This document shows positions 31,915 to 40,035 of a DNA stretch of 64,000 bases, piece after piece. The DNA is from Cupriavidus malaysiensis (GTDB taxonomy: Bacteria > Pseudomonadota > Gammaproteobacteria > Burkholderiales > Burkholderiaceae): assembly GCF_001854325.1 (NCBI RefSeq), contig NZ_CP017754.1, positions 3,038,001 through 3,102,000 of the forward strand, in the 5' to 3' direction. The translations under genes and the position numbers were made by a program. Under the pieces are notes generated by a model. The model searched no databases, was not told the origin of the DNA, and worked only from the letters and a program-made list of their open reading frames with translations. Position 1 is the stretch's first letter; each line of letters starts with the position of its first letter.

Positions 31915-32245
31915 ACGCCCACACCCGGTAGGGAGTCCCAGGTACCGGTTCCACCAGCATGCCGGCCAGCGCAGTCTGCTCGGCTTCGGTCAGCGGGCGC
32001 GCCAGGCGCAGGTTGACGTGCCAGCCGGGCACCGCAGTCGGCGCCGCAATCACCTCGCCGTCCGGGCCCCAGTCGCCGCCCTCGTAGATCGTGCCGATGG
32101 TCGAGAGATTGACGCCATCAGCGGGCATGCGCTGAGGCTGGCCGTCCTCGCCTGGCATCTCAACCGTGAGGCTGGCCGCAAGCAACGCAGCACGCGTCGC
32201 GTCGCGGTCGGGGCCGCGCAGGTAGTAGTCGTGGTAGCTCGTCAT
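31913..32245 (-). CDS. Hypothetical tail-region protein
   Basis: A 110-residue protein starting MTSYHDYYLRGPDRDATRAA, ending AGMLVEPVPGTPYRVWA. Such proteins are often found behind tail fibre genes of Burkholderiales phages. It overlaps the spike gene by four bases. Confidence 0.7.
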   Translation of the reverse strand: MTSYHDYYLRGPDRDATRAALLAASLTVEMPGEDGQPQRMPADGVNLSTIGTIYEGGDWGPDGEVIAAPTAVPGWHVNLRLARPLTEAEQTALAGMLVEPVPGTPYRVWA

Positions 32246-33423
32246 CGTGTGTTCGCCTGCATCGTGGAATTGGCGTCGCGCTTCGGGACATAGTTCACCC
32301 TGCGCAGTTGGCTATTGAGAATCTCGCCAGTGCCATTCCCATATGCCGTTCCCAGACGCATCTGGTTCACGGGCGGAACTTCCCCACTGGAGGCTGTCAC
32401 CGGCACGCCACCATTGACGACCAATGAGAAGTCATTCGCCTTGTAGGCTAATGCCACCTTGGCGACGCTCCCTGCCACTAGCACCGCCGTGTCGAGCATG
32501 CTCACGGCATATACACCGCCTACTGCTGAGATGCCCCCCATTTTCCCGCCATTGTTCATGTAAAGCACAAGGCGATTTGTCGTGGCTGTCCCATCGCTGA
32601 AAACAAGTACACCACGCGAGCTTCCGCCGATCTGCGGGACAACAAACTCGGCGTACACAGTTCCTTCTGTCGGGTTGTACCCGATCTTGCTTAGGTCACT
32701 GATGACTGCGCTGTCGGCGGCGCGGGTGGCTTGCGCCGACGTTGTCGGGACATGCGAAGTCCCGTTGATACCAGACTTCACATCGGCGCCCCATAGATAG
32801 AGCGAGTCACCAGCATTTGCTGACCCGGCGTTGCGGGGATAGATGAAGACCTGGGCAGTCGCACCGGAGAAGCCCGTTCGAGTGATTTCCACAAGCGTCC
32901 ATTCCGTCGTCGAGAGCCCGGACACCGAATATCGCGCCCCCACAGACTGCGCAATCGCACCTGGACCATAAGCAATCCGCGCGCTCTGCCCGGTCCCAGT
33001 CCACGAGCCGTCATAAATGCCCAACATCAACGTGTCTACCGTTCCCGCCGAGAGCCAAATGCGAAACACCCGGCTATCACCGCTCGCGACAGCACCGACC
33101 GTCTGCACTAAGTTCGTGAATGCCGTGGTACTCACAGTGAGCAACTGCGCTGCCGAAGTCCCGTCAGGTGCAAGGCGCCCATCCGTGGAAATCACGCAGT
33201 TGCTCTTGTTCCACACAACGTTCGCCATGTTCGAAGAGTAGAGACACAGGTTCGTTCCCGCCTCTTCCAGCAATAGCCCCCGCGCAGCCAGTGTGATGGG
33301 GTCATAGTCAAAACGCGGCACGCCGGCCGCCGACTGCATCAGCACCCCACCGCTGCTGAAGGCCCAGCCGCTCGACGCGCGCGAGAAGGTGACGATGTCA
33401 CCGAAGTTCTTGCTTACCAGCAT
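32242..33423 (-). CDS. Receptor-binding spike-like protein
   Basis: A 393-residue protein starting MLVSKNFGDIVTFSRASSGW, the head-spike/fibre motif in which RASSGW and SGG repeat. Two beta-sandwich segments of carbohydrate-binding type follow (about 60-200 and 215-380). It is probably the host-binding tip, recognising surface polysaccharide, and its AT content is higher than the rest, a sign of exchange. Confidence 0.75.
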   Translation of the reverse strand: MLVSKNFGDIVTFSRASSGWAFSSGGVLMQSAAGVPRFDYDPITLAARGLLLEEAGTNLCLYSSNMANVVWNKSNCVISTDGRLAPDGTSAAQLLTVSTTAFTNLVQTVGAVASGDSRVFRIWLSAGTVDTLMLGIYDGSWTGTGQSARIAYGPGAIAQSVGARYSVSGLSTTEWTLVEITRTGFSGATAQVFIYPRNAGSANAGDSLYLWGADVKSGINGTSHVPTTSAQATRAADSAVISDLSKIGYNPTEGTVYAEFVVPQIGGSSRGVLVFSDGTATTNRLVLYMNNGGKMGGISAVGGVYAVSMLDTAVLVAGSVAKVALAYKANDFSLVVNGGVPVTASSGEVPPVNQMRLGTAYGNGTGEILNSQLRRVNYVPKRDANSTMQANTR

Positions 33424-33425
33424 CG

Positions 33426-33638
33426 TTATCCCTTTGCCTTGAAGACACCGACGACGCCGTAGGGCCACCCCGGGTCATCGGCCCAGGCGGCATAGCGATC
33501 GGTTACGAAGTTCAGATCCAGCGTTGGCGCGTTCGTGGCGGTGAAGTCGAGCAGCAGCGTGCCCTTGGACAGATCGTCCGCGTCATACTTTCCCGCGCGC
33601 CGTCGAGCGGCCAGCCCTAGGCTGAGGCCCAGCATCAC
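33426..33638 (-). CDS. Small tail-region protein
   Basis: A 70-residue protein with LLLDFTATNAPTLDLNFVTD, a pattern seen in short tail-associated proteins. It is coupled by four bases to the gene upstream. Confidence 0.6.
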   Translation of the reverse strand: MMLGLSLGLAARRRAGKYDADDLSKGTLLLDFTATNAPTLDLNFVTDRYAAWADDPGWPYGVVGVFKAKG

Positions 33639-33901
33639 AGCCCCACCAGGTCGGTTGCCGTCGTGCCACTGGCGTTGACACGCCGCGCACGGATCGGCAG
33701 CACCTCGCCGGCTGCGCAGTTCTTGAACAGCACCGAGGTGCCATCCAGGCGGACGGCCGACACGTCGCCGCCCGTGCCGACGCGGATGCTGTTGGCCACC
33801 ACCGAGAAGTCCACCGAGTCGCTCGGCGTGATGGCGAAGTAGCTCTCGGACGGCGCGCCGATGGGCTTGGCCCAGCCGGCGAAAGGATCAGTTGCAGGCA
33901 T
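33635..33901 (-). CDS. Spike base-like tail protein
   Basis: An 88-residue beta-rich protein starting MPATDPFAGWAKPIGAPSES, with VDFSVVANSIRVGTGGDVSA and VLPIRARRVNASGTTATDLV. The family occurs beside spike genes and is likely structural; a role in head or tail decoration is not resolved. Confidence 0.65.
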   Translation of the reverse strand: MPATDPFAGWAKPIGAPSESYFAITPSDSVDFSVVANSIRVGTGGDVSAVRLDGTSVLFKNCAAGEVLPIRARRVNASGTTATDLVGL

Positions 33902-33917
33902 TGCCACTCCTGAAATG

Positions 33918-33947
33918 ACAAAGCCGCCCGGAGGCGGCTGGATTGCT
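33918..33947 (-). terminator. Weak terminator-like hairpin
   Basis: On the minus strand, stem AGCCGCC/GGCGGCT with a short loop and TTTGTC after it. It may trim late messages between the fibre-assembly gene and the spike genes. Confidence 0.5.
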
Positions 33948-33961
33948 CAAGTGCCATCGCC

Positions 33962-34564
33962 CTATGCGGGCTTGACTGGCCAGTTAATCGCGCGCGGAAA
34001 CTCAGCCTGATCCGGCACCGCGCGCAGGGCCTTCCGGTACTGGCTCAGCACCTTAAGCCGCGCCTCATCTGCGGCCAAGAGCTCGCCCAGCACAAAACCA
34101 TCCATCAGGGGCGCGATCAGCCGGTCAGCCTCGGCCAGCAAATCGTCTCGCTGCGCGCGCGCAATGCTAGCGAGCTGCTGTGCCTCCACCGCTGCGTCAA
34201 GCTGCCACGCCTCGTCGCGCCACACATGCGCCGGGCCCGGCCTGGCCTCGTCGGTCAGGAACGCCGGCAGATCGCCGATACCGCTGTACTCTGCACCAGG
34301 CTCGAAACGGCTGCCGTCAGCGGTCCGATAGAGCGGCACCGCGCGGTAGTCGGGCATCGAAGTCCAGGCGCCATCCGGCCAGTTCTGCGGCACGCTACCG
34401 GTGGACGTGCGGAAAACTGCAATGCCGCGGCCGACGGGTGTCGGCGGCGCGTTCGGCGTCGCGTAGCCCGGCACGATGGGGTTGCCTGGATCCAACGGGC
34501 TCTCATCGGCCAGCCCTCTGCCAAGATACTCACCGGTGAGCGGGTGGTAGTTGTAGATTTCCAT
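33962..34564 (-). CDS. Tail fibre assembly protein (Tfa-like)
   Basis: A 200-residue protein with an N-terminal HPLTGEYLGRGLADESPLDP part and the C-terminal helical chaperone segment (RDDLLAEADRLIAPLMDGFV, then YRKALRAVPDQAEFPRAINWP). Proteins of this type help fold the distal fibre encoded next to them. Confidence 0.85.
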   Translation of the reverse strand: MEIYNYHPLTGEYLGRGLADESPLDPGNPIVPGYATPNAPPTPVGRGIAVFRTSTGSVPQNWPDGAWTSMPDYRAVPLYRTADGSRFEPGAEYSGIGDLPAFLTDEARPGPAHVWRDEAWQLDAAVEAQQLASIARAQRDDLLAEADRLIAPLMDGFVLGELLAADEARLKVLSQYRKALRAVPDQAEFPRAINWPVKPA

Positions 34565-34572
34565 GGATGTCC

Positions 34573-35211
34573 TCAGTACTTGATGCAGGCCAGCAGGGCC
34601 ACGTTACGCGGGCGCGTTTCGCCACCCGTAGTCGTGGCGGAGTCCGTGCTCGAGTTCACGATGGTGATGTTCGATCCTCCGCCCCCAAGCCCATATATGT
34701 TGTATTGAATCGCATGGTAATGAGTGCGCTCGCCCTGCGCCTGCGCGCTGCCGAACCCCCGGCTCACATCGATGCCGCGGCTGTCATCCCACCCGCGAAT
34801 GAACTCGCCACGCAGCTCGGGGAGATTGAACGTAGTGCTACCGTCACCCACACCGAAGGTCGTACCGATCTCCGCAAACAGGTCGGCATAGATGTTGCGC
34901 GGAACGACCCCACCGTTGCACTTGAGGAAACCGGCCGGCACTACGTTCTTGGCGTGGAAGACGATTGCGCCCGGCTGGATCAGGCCAAAGTTCGTCGCGC
35001 CAAGCAGCCCGAGCTTGATCCATGCATTGTTCGCCGAATTGCGCATCTTGAGCACACCGGCACCGATGTCCGCCCAGAACTGGAACGGATAGGATGGGTT
35101 CGGCTCCCCAGAGCCGGCTTGATTGGTGGCGATCGCCCCCAGTGCACTGTTCAAGTCAGCGCGGAAAGCCGCGCCCGCCTGATTATCTATCACCATGTCA
35201 TGCTGGGACAT
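34573..35211 (-). CDS. Tail fibre with collar domain
   Basis: A 212-residue protein. The C-terminal half carries the phage collar pattern (AGFLKCNGGVVPRNIYADLF, IGTTFGVGDGSTTFNLPELR, GEFIRGWDDSRG). The N-terminus MSQHDMVIDNQAGAAFRADL binds the tail tip in related phages. Partner of the Tfa-like gene downstream. Confidence 0.88.
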   Translation of the reverse strand: MSQHDMVIDNQAGAAFRADLNSALGAIATNQAGSGEPNPSYPFQFWADIGAGVLKMRNSANNAWIKLGLLGATNFGLIQPGAIVFHAKNVVPAGFLKCNGGVVPRNIYADLFAEIGTTFGVGDGSTTFNLPELRGEFIRGWDDSRGIDVSRGFGSAQAQGERTHYHAIQYNIYGLGGGGSNITIVNSSTDSATTTGGETRPRNVALLACIKY

Positions 35212-35228
35212 GTTCGTTCCTCTCGTTG

Positions 35229-38200
35229 CTAGTAGGCGACGGCATCCCAGTCGAACTTCCTGGAAATTGGGGTGCCGACACTGTTGAAGAAGTTCACCGT
35301 AAAGCCGGCCGCGCTCTTGGCCGAGACCGTGAAGAAGTCACCCTGGGCCATGTCCTGCGCCGTGATACCGATGGCCGGCACGATGCGGAACGGCTTCTTG
35401 AAGACCACCGCATGTGGCCCCACGCCCGCCACCACGTCGCGCGCGTACTCGCGCCGATCCGGCATGTCCACCGTCACCGACAGGCCCGTCACCAGCACGT
35501 TATGCGTGGGCGACGCACTCTGCAGCTCCACCTTCCACTGGAAGGCTCGCGCCTCATAGTCACCCATGGAGAACCGCTGCCAAGCAGACCAATCCGGCGC
35601 TCCGCCCGGGTCATCGCTTGTCGTGCGTACATACAGCGTCACCCCGGTGTCGTTGATCAGGTCACCATCAATCGACAGCCATCCGTCGATCCGGTCGGTA
35701 CGGTAATCGATCATGTCTCCGGTATCGAAAGACACGGTGTCCACCGTCGCCGTCAGCCTCGACTTTTCGACGACACCTAGGTCGAGCGCGCCTGCGAACG
35801 AATAGGTTCCGCTGGACACGATGCCGCCCAGCGAGTCGATCAGCCCCCAACCACTGCTGCCGACCACCGTATCGATCAGCCCAAGCGCATCGATAGCCGG
35901 CTGGCTATCCCACAGCCCACTAGCATCGATCATCCCCTGATCGTCTACCAAGCCGTGGCCGCTCAGCTTGATGCCATTCAGTGCCGGATCACGGATCACA
36001 TTCGCCTTGCCGCCGGCGAACAGCGGCTGCTCCACCACCGTGGCCACGACATTGAGATCCAGCAGCGACGGCGCGGTGGTGGCAACCTGAACTGCGGCGA
36101 GAGACTCATTCCCGCTCGAGTCGATCCATTTGGCCAGATAGACGCCTTCCAGCAACGGAAGCTGTGCCGAATTTGCTGCGCCGGAGATATAGCCGCCAAT
36201 GTCGACGGCACTACCCCATGTCGCCTGGAACATGTCCGTCGTGTGTCGAATCCTGGCCTGCCCGCCGTTGCGCACGTCCAGCTCAACGGCAGCATCCCAG
36301 GCTAGGTTTGCCATGCCATTGAGCACAGTGAGCGATAGCCCGGTCATGTTGCGTGGTGGCGCTGACTTGCCGATGATCTGGTGCGCTGCCGAGTAGGTCC
36401 AGTCCCGACTGCGAACGCCCAGCGTAGACACGTAGCGCGCCCGCATCATGTAGTAGGCGCCATCTTCGACCGGCGACAGAAAGATGCTGGTCGTCGAGGC
36501 AGCCATCGGCGGGAAAGCGGTCCAGGACGTTTCTTCCAGTCGCTTGTACTCCACCTCAATTCGGCCGCCCTGCAGCAGCGTCACCGAGGTAGGAGCCGGC
36601 CAGGTCGCCAGCGCGCGCGAGATCACCACACCGCTCTGGCTCAGTATCAGTTGCTCTTCGCCGGACTCCATTCGGATCTGCCCCACCGATTCCACGTCGA
36701 ACGGATTCGGCAGGTTCGTATCCGGCGCTGGATCGCGCGTAGTGGTGTCCCCATAGTTCCACTCGTAGACCGCGGCCGCCTCCTCATTGAGGACCAGGTC
36801 GATGCCACCGTCGTCGCTCATCTTCCAGGACATGACCCGGAAGACCTTCTCCGACCAGCCGAACTTCGCCAGCGACAGCCTGACGGTGCTGTAGGCCATG
36901 AGGCGGAAGGCCGTCAACTTAGCGGGAAACTCGACCACGATGCCCTGACGTGAACGCTCCAGGATGATCTTCGCCAGCCGCTGCGCCATAACCACATCCG
37001 TCGTGAACGGCAGCTCAATGTCGCGCGCAATCACCTCGCCGTCCTGCTGCGCGTAAAGCGGGTTGCTGACAGGCGGGAAGTCACTCGGCTGCCAGGCGTT
37101 CCCCGGGTTGACAAACGTCCCCTTGACCACGTTAAAGAGGTCTTTCCGGGACATCCGCGGCTGCACCTTCACCGGGCCGCGCAGATCGCTCTCGGTTAGC
37201 GTGACGGTCGGGATGTCATAGGCCCCCGCGAACAGACGAAACACGCCGCCCGAGATCACCACAGCGCCGGCGCCGGCCGTCGTCATCTCGGTCAGGTTGT
37301 CGCGCGGCGACTTGTCCAGCATCACCACCCCATTGCAGACGTACCGCCGCTGGGAGACACCACTCCCGACCGGAACTGCCTCCTCGCAGATATTGGCAGC
37401 CGTCGTCACGCTAGCCATATCGATGTCTGCATCGGCGCAACCGAATCCCCTCTCCTCCTTGAGGTAGTCGTAGACGCACAGCGCCCAGTTGTCGGTCCAG
37501 TAGGCCGCGCCTGCGCTGGGATTGCGCACCCGTTTCCCGCGCACCAGGGCTTTGACATTGGGCAGACCGTTTGGAAACAGATCCGCGTCGTACTCGAGGC
37601 GCACGTAGATGTAGCAGACACCGCGCAAGCGATGGTCCCAAGTCCAGCCTGGCACCTCCGCAACCATATCGCCATCGGCCCCCTGATCCACGGACCCAAG
37701 GTGTTTCTTGACGCGCACGAAGCTCTTGCTACGCTGCGCCTCGAAGGTGATTGCTACCGAAGTCGCCCCCTCGGGGACCGGGCCCAGCGTGACATGCGTC
37801 GGGCCTCCGCCGACCACGGCCTGCATGGGGATGCGGGTGTCTCCGAATGCGCTGTCGCCCCCTGGCGTAATTGCCACGACCGACGTGATCCTGCGCACCA
37901 CATCGCCGACATTCACCATGACGGGGTAGAGTCCCGGCACGACCGTCCAATTGACGGTTCTGGAATCGCCCCACTCCTTTAGAAACTTTCCACCTGTCGG
38001 ATAGCCGAAGCCGTCAACCTGGCCAACGGCATCGTCCCCCAAGTACACCTCCTCGATCGCATCACACTCATGGTCGGCCAGCGCGATGACCAGATGCATG
38101 AACTGGTTCGACTTGCCATTCCCATCCGTGCTCGCGGCGAAGATCAGGGGGCCAGATGTCATCGCCCGGCCGTAGATCAGGTTCCGGGGCTGGACGTTGG

Positions 38201-38414
38201 AGCGCACGATCTGTGTGCGCCCCTGGGCTTCTGTGCTGAAGCTGTTCGGCGTACGAGGCTTGAAGATCGCCCCCATCAGCGCGCTGATGCTATATGCCGC
38301 TGCCATGCTAGCCACAGCGTACGTTACGGCGTACGCAACTGCATAGGCAGCGGTACCGCTCGTGGCAATGACACCTGCCACGTACGTTGCAATAGCTGCT
38401 ATCCCTTCCGCCAT
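35229..38414 (-). CDS. Tail tip / host specificity protein J-like
   Basis: A 1061-residue protein, the usual length of J-like central tail tips. It has an alanine-rich start (hydrophobic to about residue 50), a J-type N-terminal domain with IVRSNVQPRNLIYGRAMTSG, fibronectin-like repeats in the middle, and a C-terminal domain ending FFNSVGTPISRKFDWDAVAY. J proteins cap the tail and contact the receptor. Confidence 0.92.
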   Translation of the reverse strand: MAEGIAAIATYVAGVIATSGTAAYAVAYAVTYAVASMAAAYSISALMGAIFKPRTPNSFSTEAQGRTQIVRSNVQPRNLIYGRAMTSGPLIFAASTDGNGKSNQFMHLVIALADHECDAIEEVYLGDDAVGQVDGFGYPTGGKFLKEWGDSRTVNWTVVPGLYPVMVNVGDVVRRITSVVAITPGGDSAFGDTRIPMQAVVGGGPTHVTLGPVPEGATSVAITFEAQRSKSFVRVKKHLGSVDQGADGDMVAEVPGWTWDHRLRGVCYIYVRLEYDADLFPNGLPNVKALVRGKRVRNPSAGAAYWTDNWALCVYDYLKEERGFGCADADIDMASVTTAANICEEAVPVGSGVSQRRYVCNGVVMLDKSPRDNLTEMTTAGAGAVVISGGVFRLFAGAYDIPTVTLTESDLRGPVKVQPRMSRKDLFNVVKGTFVNPGNAWQPSDFPPVSNPLYAQQDGEVIARDIELPFTTDVVMAQRLAKIILERSRQGIVVEFPAKLTAFRLMAYSTVRLSLAKFGWSEKVFRVMSWKMSDDGGIDLVLNEEAAAVYEWNYGDTTTRDPAPDTNLPNPFDVESVGQIRMESGEEQLILSQSGVVISRALATWPAPTSVTLLQGGRIEVEYKRLEETSWTAFPPMAASTTSIFLSPVEDGAYYMMRARYVSTLGVRSRDWTYSAAHQIIGKSAPPRNMTGLSLTVLNGMANLAWDAAVELDVRNGGQARIRHTTDMFQATWGSAVDIGGYISGAANSAQLPLLEGVYLAKWIDSSGNESLAAVQVATTAPSLLDLNVVATVVEQPLFAGGKANVIRDPALNGIKLSGHGLVDDQGMIDASGLWDSQPAIDALGLIDTVVGSSGWGLIDSLGGIVSSGTYSFAGALDLGVVEKSRLTATVDTVSFDTGDMIDYRTDRIDGWLSIDGDLINDTGVTLYVRTTSDDPGGAPDWSAWQRFSMGDYEARAFQWKVELQSASPTHNVLVTGLSVTVDMPDRREYARDVVAGVGPHAVVFKKPFRIVPAIGITAQDMAQGDFFTVSAKSAAGFTVNFFNSVGTPISRKFDWDAVAY

Positions 38415-38423
38415 ATAACTCCC

Positions 38424-38825
38424 CTAAACTTTCCACGCGGCCTTCGCAGCGGAAGTCGGCGCAAAGGTGAGGCCGTTGCGATCCTGCACAGCGATCTTGT
38501 CGCCGAGGCACAGCGCAAGCGCCTCGCCTTCGGGCGCTTCGATCAGAACGACATCCCCGCGACCAGCCAGCGCCGGGGAAACAGCGGGACCGAGCAGCAG
38601 CGTGGCGACACCGGCCACACCGCCGTAGTCCCGCAGCAGGCGGAATGCCGCCTTGTCGGTCAAGTAGGTTCCTCGCCAGCGCGCCGCATAGTCCACGCCT
38701 GTCATCGCCTGCACGGCATCCGCCACCAGCATGCAGCAGTCCGCCTTGCCTCGCGCAAAGCCAACATCGCGGCGACTTTCGACGAACTCCGCTAGCCGAC
38801 TCGGCCAATCCTGCAAGCGTTCCAT
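38424..38825 (-). CDS. DUF6950 (NlpC/P60-like) tail protein
   Basis: A 133-residue protein with the catalytic-looking FARGKADCCMLVADAVQAMT (Cys) and GDVVLIEAPEGEALALCLGD. The family replaces the lambda K peptidase at the tail tip and may cut peptidoglycan during entry. The TGATG overlap with the upstream gene supports this start over that at 38837. Confidence 0.82.
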   Translation of the reverse strand: MERLQDWPSRLAEFVESRRDVGFARGKADCCMLVADAVQAMTGVDYAARWRGTYLTDKAAFRLLRDYGGVAGVATLLLGPAVSPALAGRGDVVLIEAPEGEALALCLGDKIAVQDRNGLTFAPTSAAKAAWKV

Positions 38826-39376
38826 CAGCGCCCCCATATCAGTGACTTCTCCACCATCTGCGCCACGTACTCGAAGCCGCGATCACCTGGGTATCGGCTC
38901 TGCTGGTCTTCGTTGTTGTAGCGCCGCGTACGCGGACGATCCCATGTCACCATGCGCGACTCCGCCGAGAGGGTGATGGTTGCCGTGTCGCCCACCTCGG
39001 TGTTCATCGTGTCCATTCGCCCCGCGAAAAGCCGGATCGGCTGTGTCGCGAGTTGCAGGTCACCGCGCAGCGGAGCGAACCAGATCTGGCAGGGCTTTCC
39101 CTGATACTGCTCGGCCAACGTGATGGCAATCACCTCGGATGGCACCCCAGACAAGGTCAGCTGCACCCCGATCGCCTCCAGACTCGCCTGCTCCTGGATA
39201 GGCTCGATACTTCCCAGCGCACCGATCCCCATCCACGTCGCTCCGTTCCAGTCGACGTCATAGCCGGCGCTGCATACGCGCAGTGGCTGCGAAAAATCCA
39301 ACTGGATGAAGAACAGGTATGGAGCATGGCCGGCCGTGACCGCACCGACCGCCGCCGCGTCGAGTGACCGCGTCAT
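38825..39376 (-). CDS. Tail tip protein, DUF2163-like position
   Basis: A 183-residue protein starting MTRSLDAAAVGAVTAGHAPY with FFIQLDFSQPLRVCSAGYDV. It is part of the tail-tip set that builds the baseplate hub before J. The start chosen overlaps the upstream stop in ATGA. Family assignment is from sequence memory and order only. Confidence 0.75.
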   Translation of the reverse strand: MTRSLDAAAVGAVTAGHAPYLFFIQLDFSQPLRVCSAGYDVDWNGATWMGIGALGSIEPIQEQASLEAIGVQLTLSGVPSEVIAITLAEQYQGKPCQIWFAPLRGDLQLATQPIRLFAGRMDTMNTEVGDTATITLSAESRMVTWDRPRTRRYNNEDQQSRYPGDRGFEYVAQMVEKSLIWGR

Positions 39377-40035
39377 GTCCACGCCTCCACCACTGCGATC
39401 ACCACCGCATCCGAGATCCGCCTCGCACCTTCGCTAACCCCCACGGAGAACTCATCAGTGGAAAGCATCATGGTGGCCTTCGGGCGGTCGAGAACGAGCG
39501 CTGCGCCAATGTCCGGCGCCTTGCGAAATGCCGGCGCAACCGGGATCTGCGCGTTGCCTGCAGCGTCGCTTGTCACGTCCGCCGTAACCATCTTCAGCTC
39601 CCCGCCTACCTCGATGAACTCCCCAGCCTTGAGCACGCGCGTGCTGGCAGGCCAGTACGTGGTCGGTAGCAGCTTGTAGTTGCTCAATGCCGCGCTGACC
39701 ATCGGAGATCCCTGCGCCTGGTAGGACTGATTGACGAAATCCAGCACCACCCCATAGTCGGAGGCTCCAACACCGATCGCCGAAACTGGCCGCGCGTGCG
39801 GCCACAGGCGAAAGCGCCCGGCCATGCCCCCCAACGACACCAGGAATGCTTCGAGCTGACCACGTGTGTCCGGGTCCATTCGCGGCATCTCCAGCGACGC
39901 CTTCCAGCGCGCACCAGGTCGCTCGAGCGTCTGCGTCGAGCGATTCAGCGGCGACGTGAAGGTCTCTGTGTTGGATTGAAGCCCCCATGTCACCTTGGCC
40001 GGAACCAGGCTCGCCGGCCAGTTGACGATTGCCAT
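39373..40035 (-). CDS. Distal tail / tip protein
   Basis: A 220-residue protein starting MAIVNWPASLVPAKVTWGLQ, with SPLNRSTQTLERPGARWKAS and GRFRLWPHARP, a common distal-tail pattern in betaproteobacterial siphophages. Stands between tape measure and tip genes. Confidence 0.75.
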   Translation of the reverse strand: MAIVNWPASLVPAKVTWGLQSNTETFTSPLNRSTQTLERPGARWKASLEMPRMDPDTRGQLEAFLVSLGGMAGRFRLWPHARPVSAIGVGASDYGVVLDFVNQSYQAQGSPMVSAALSNYKLLPTTYWPASTRVLKAGEFIEVGGELKMVTADVTSDAAGNAQIPVAPAFRKAPDIGAALVLDRPKATMMLSTDEFSVGVSEGARRISDAVVIAVVEAWT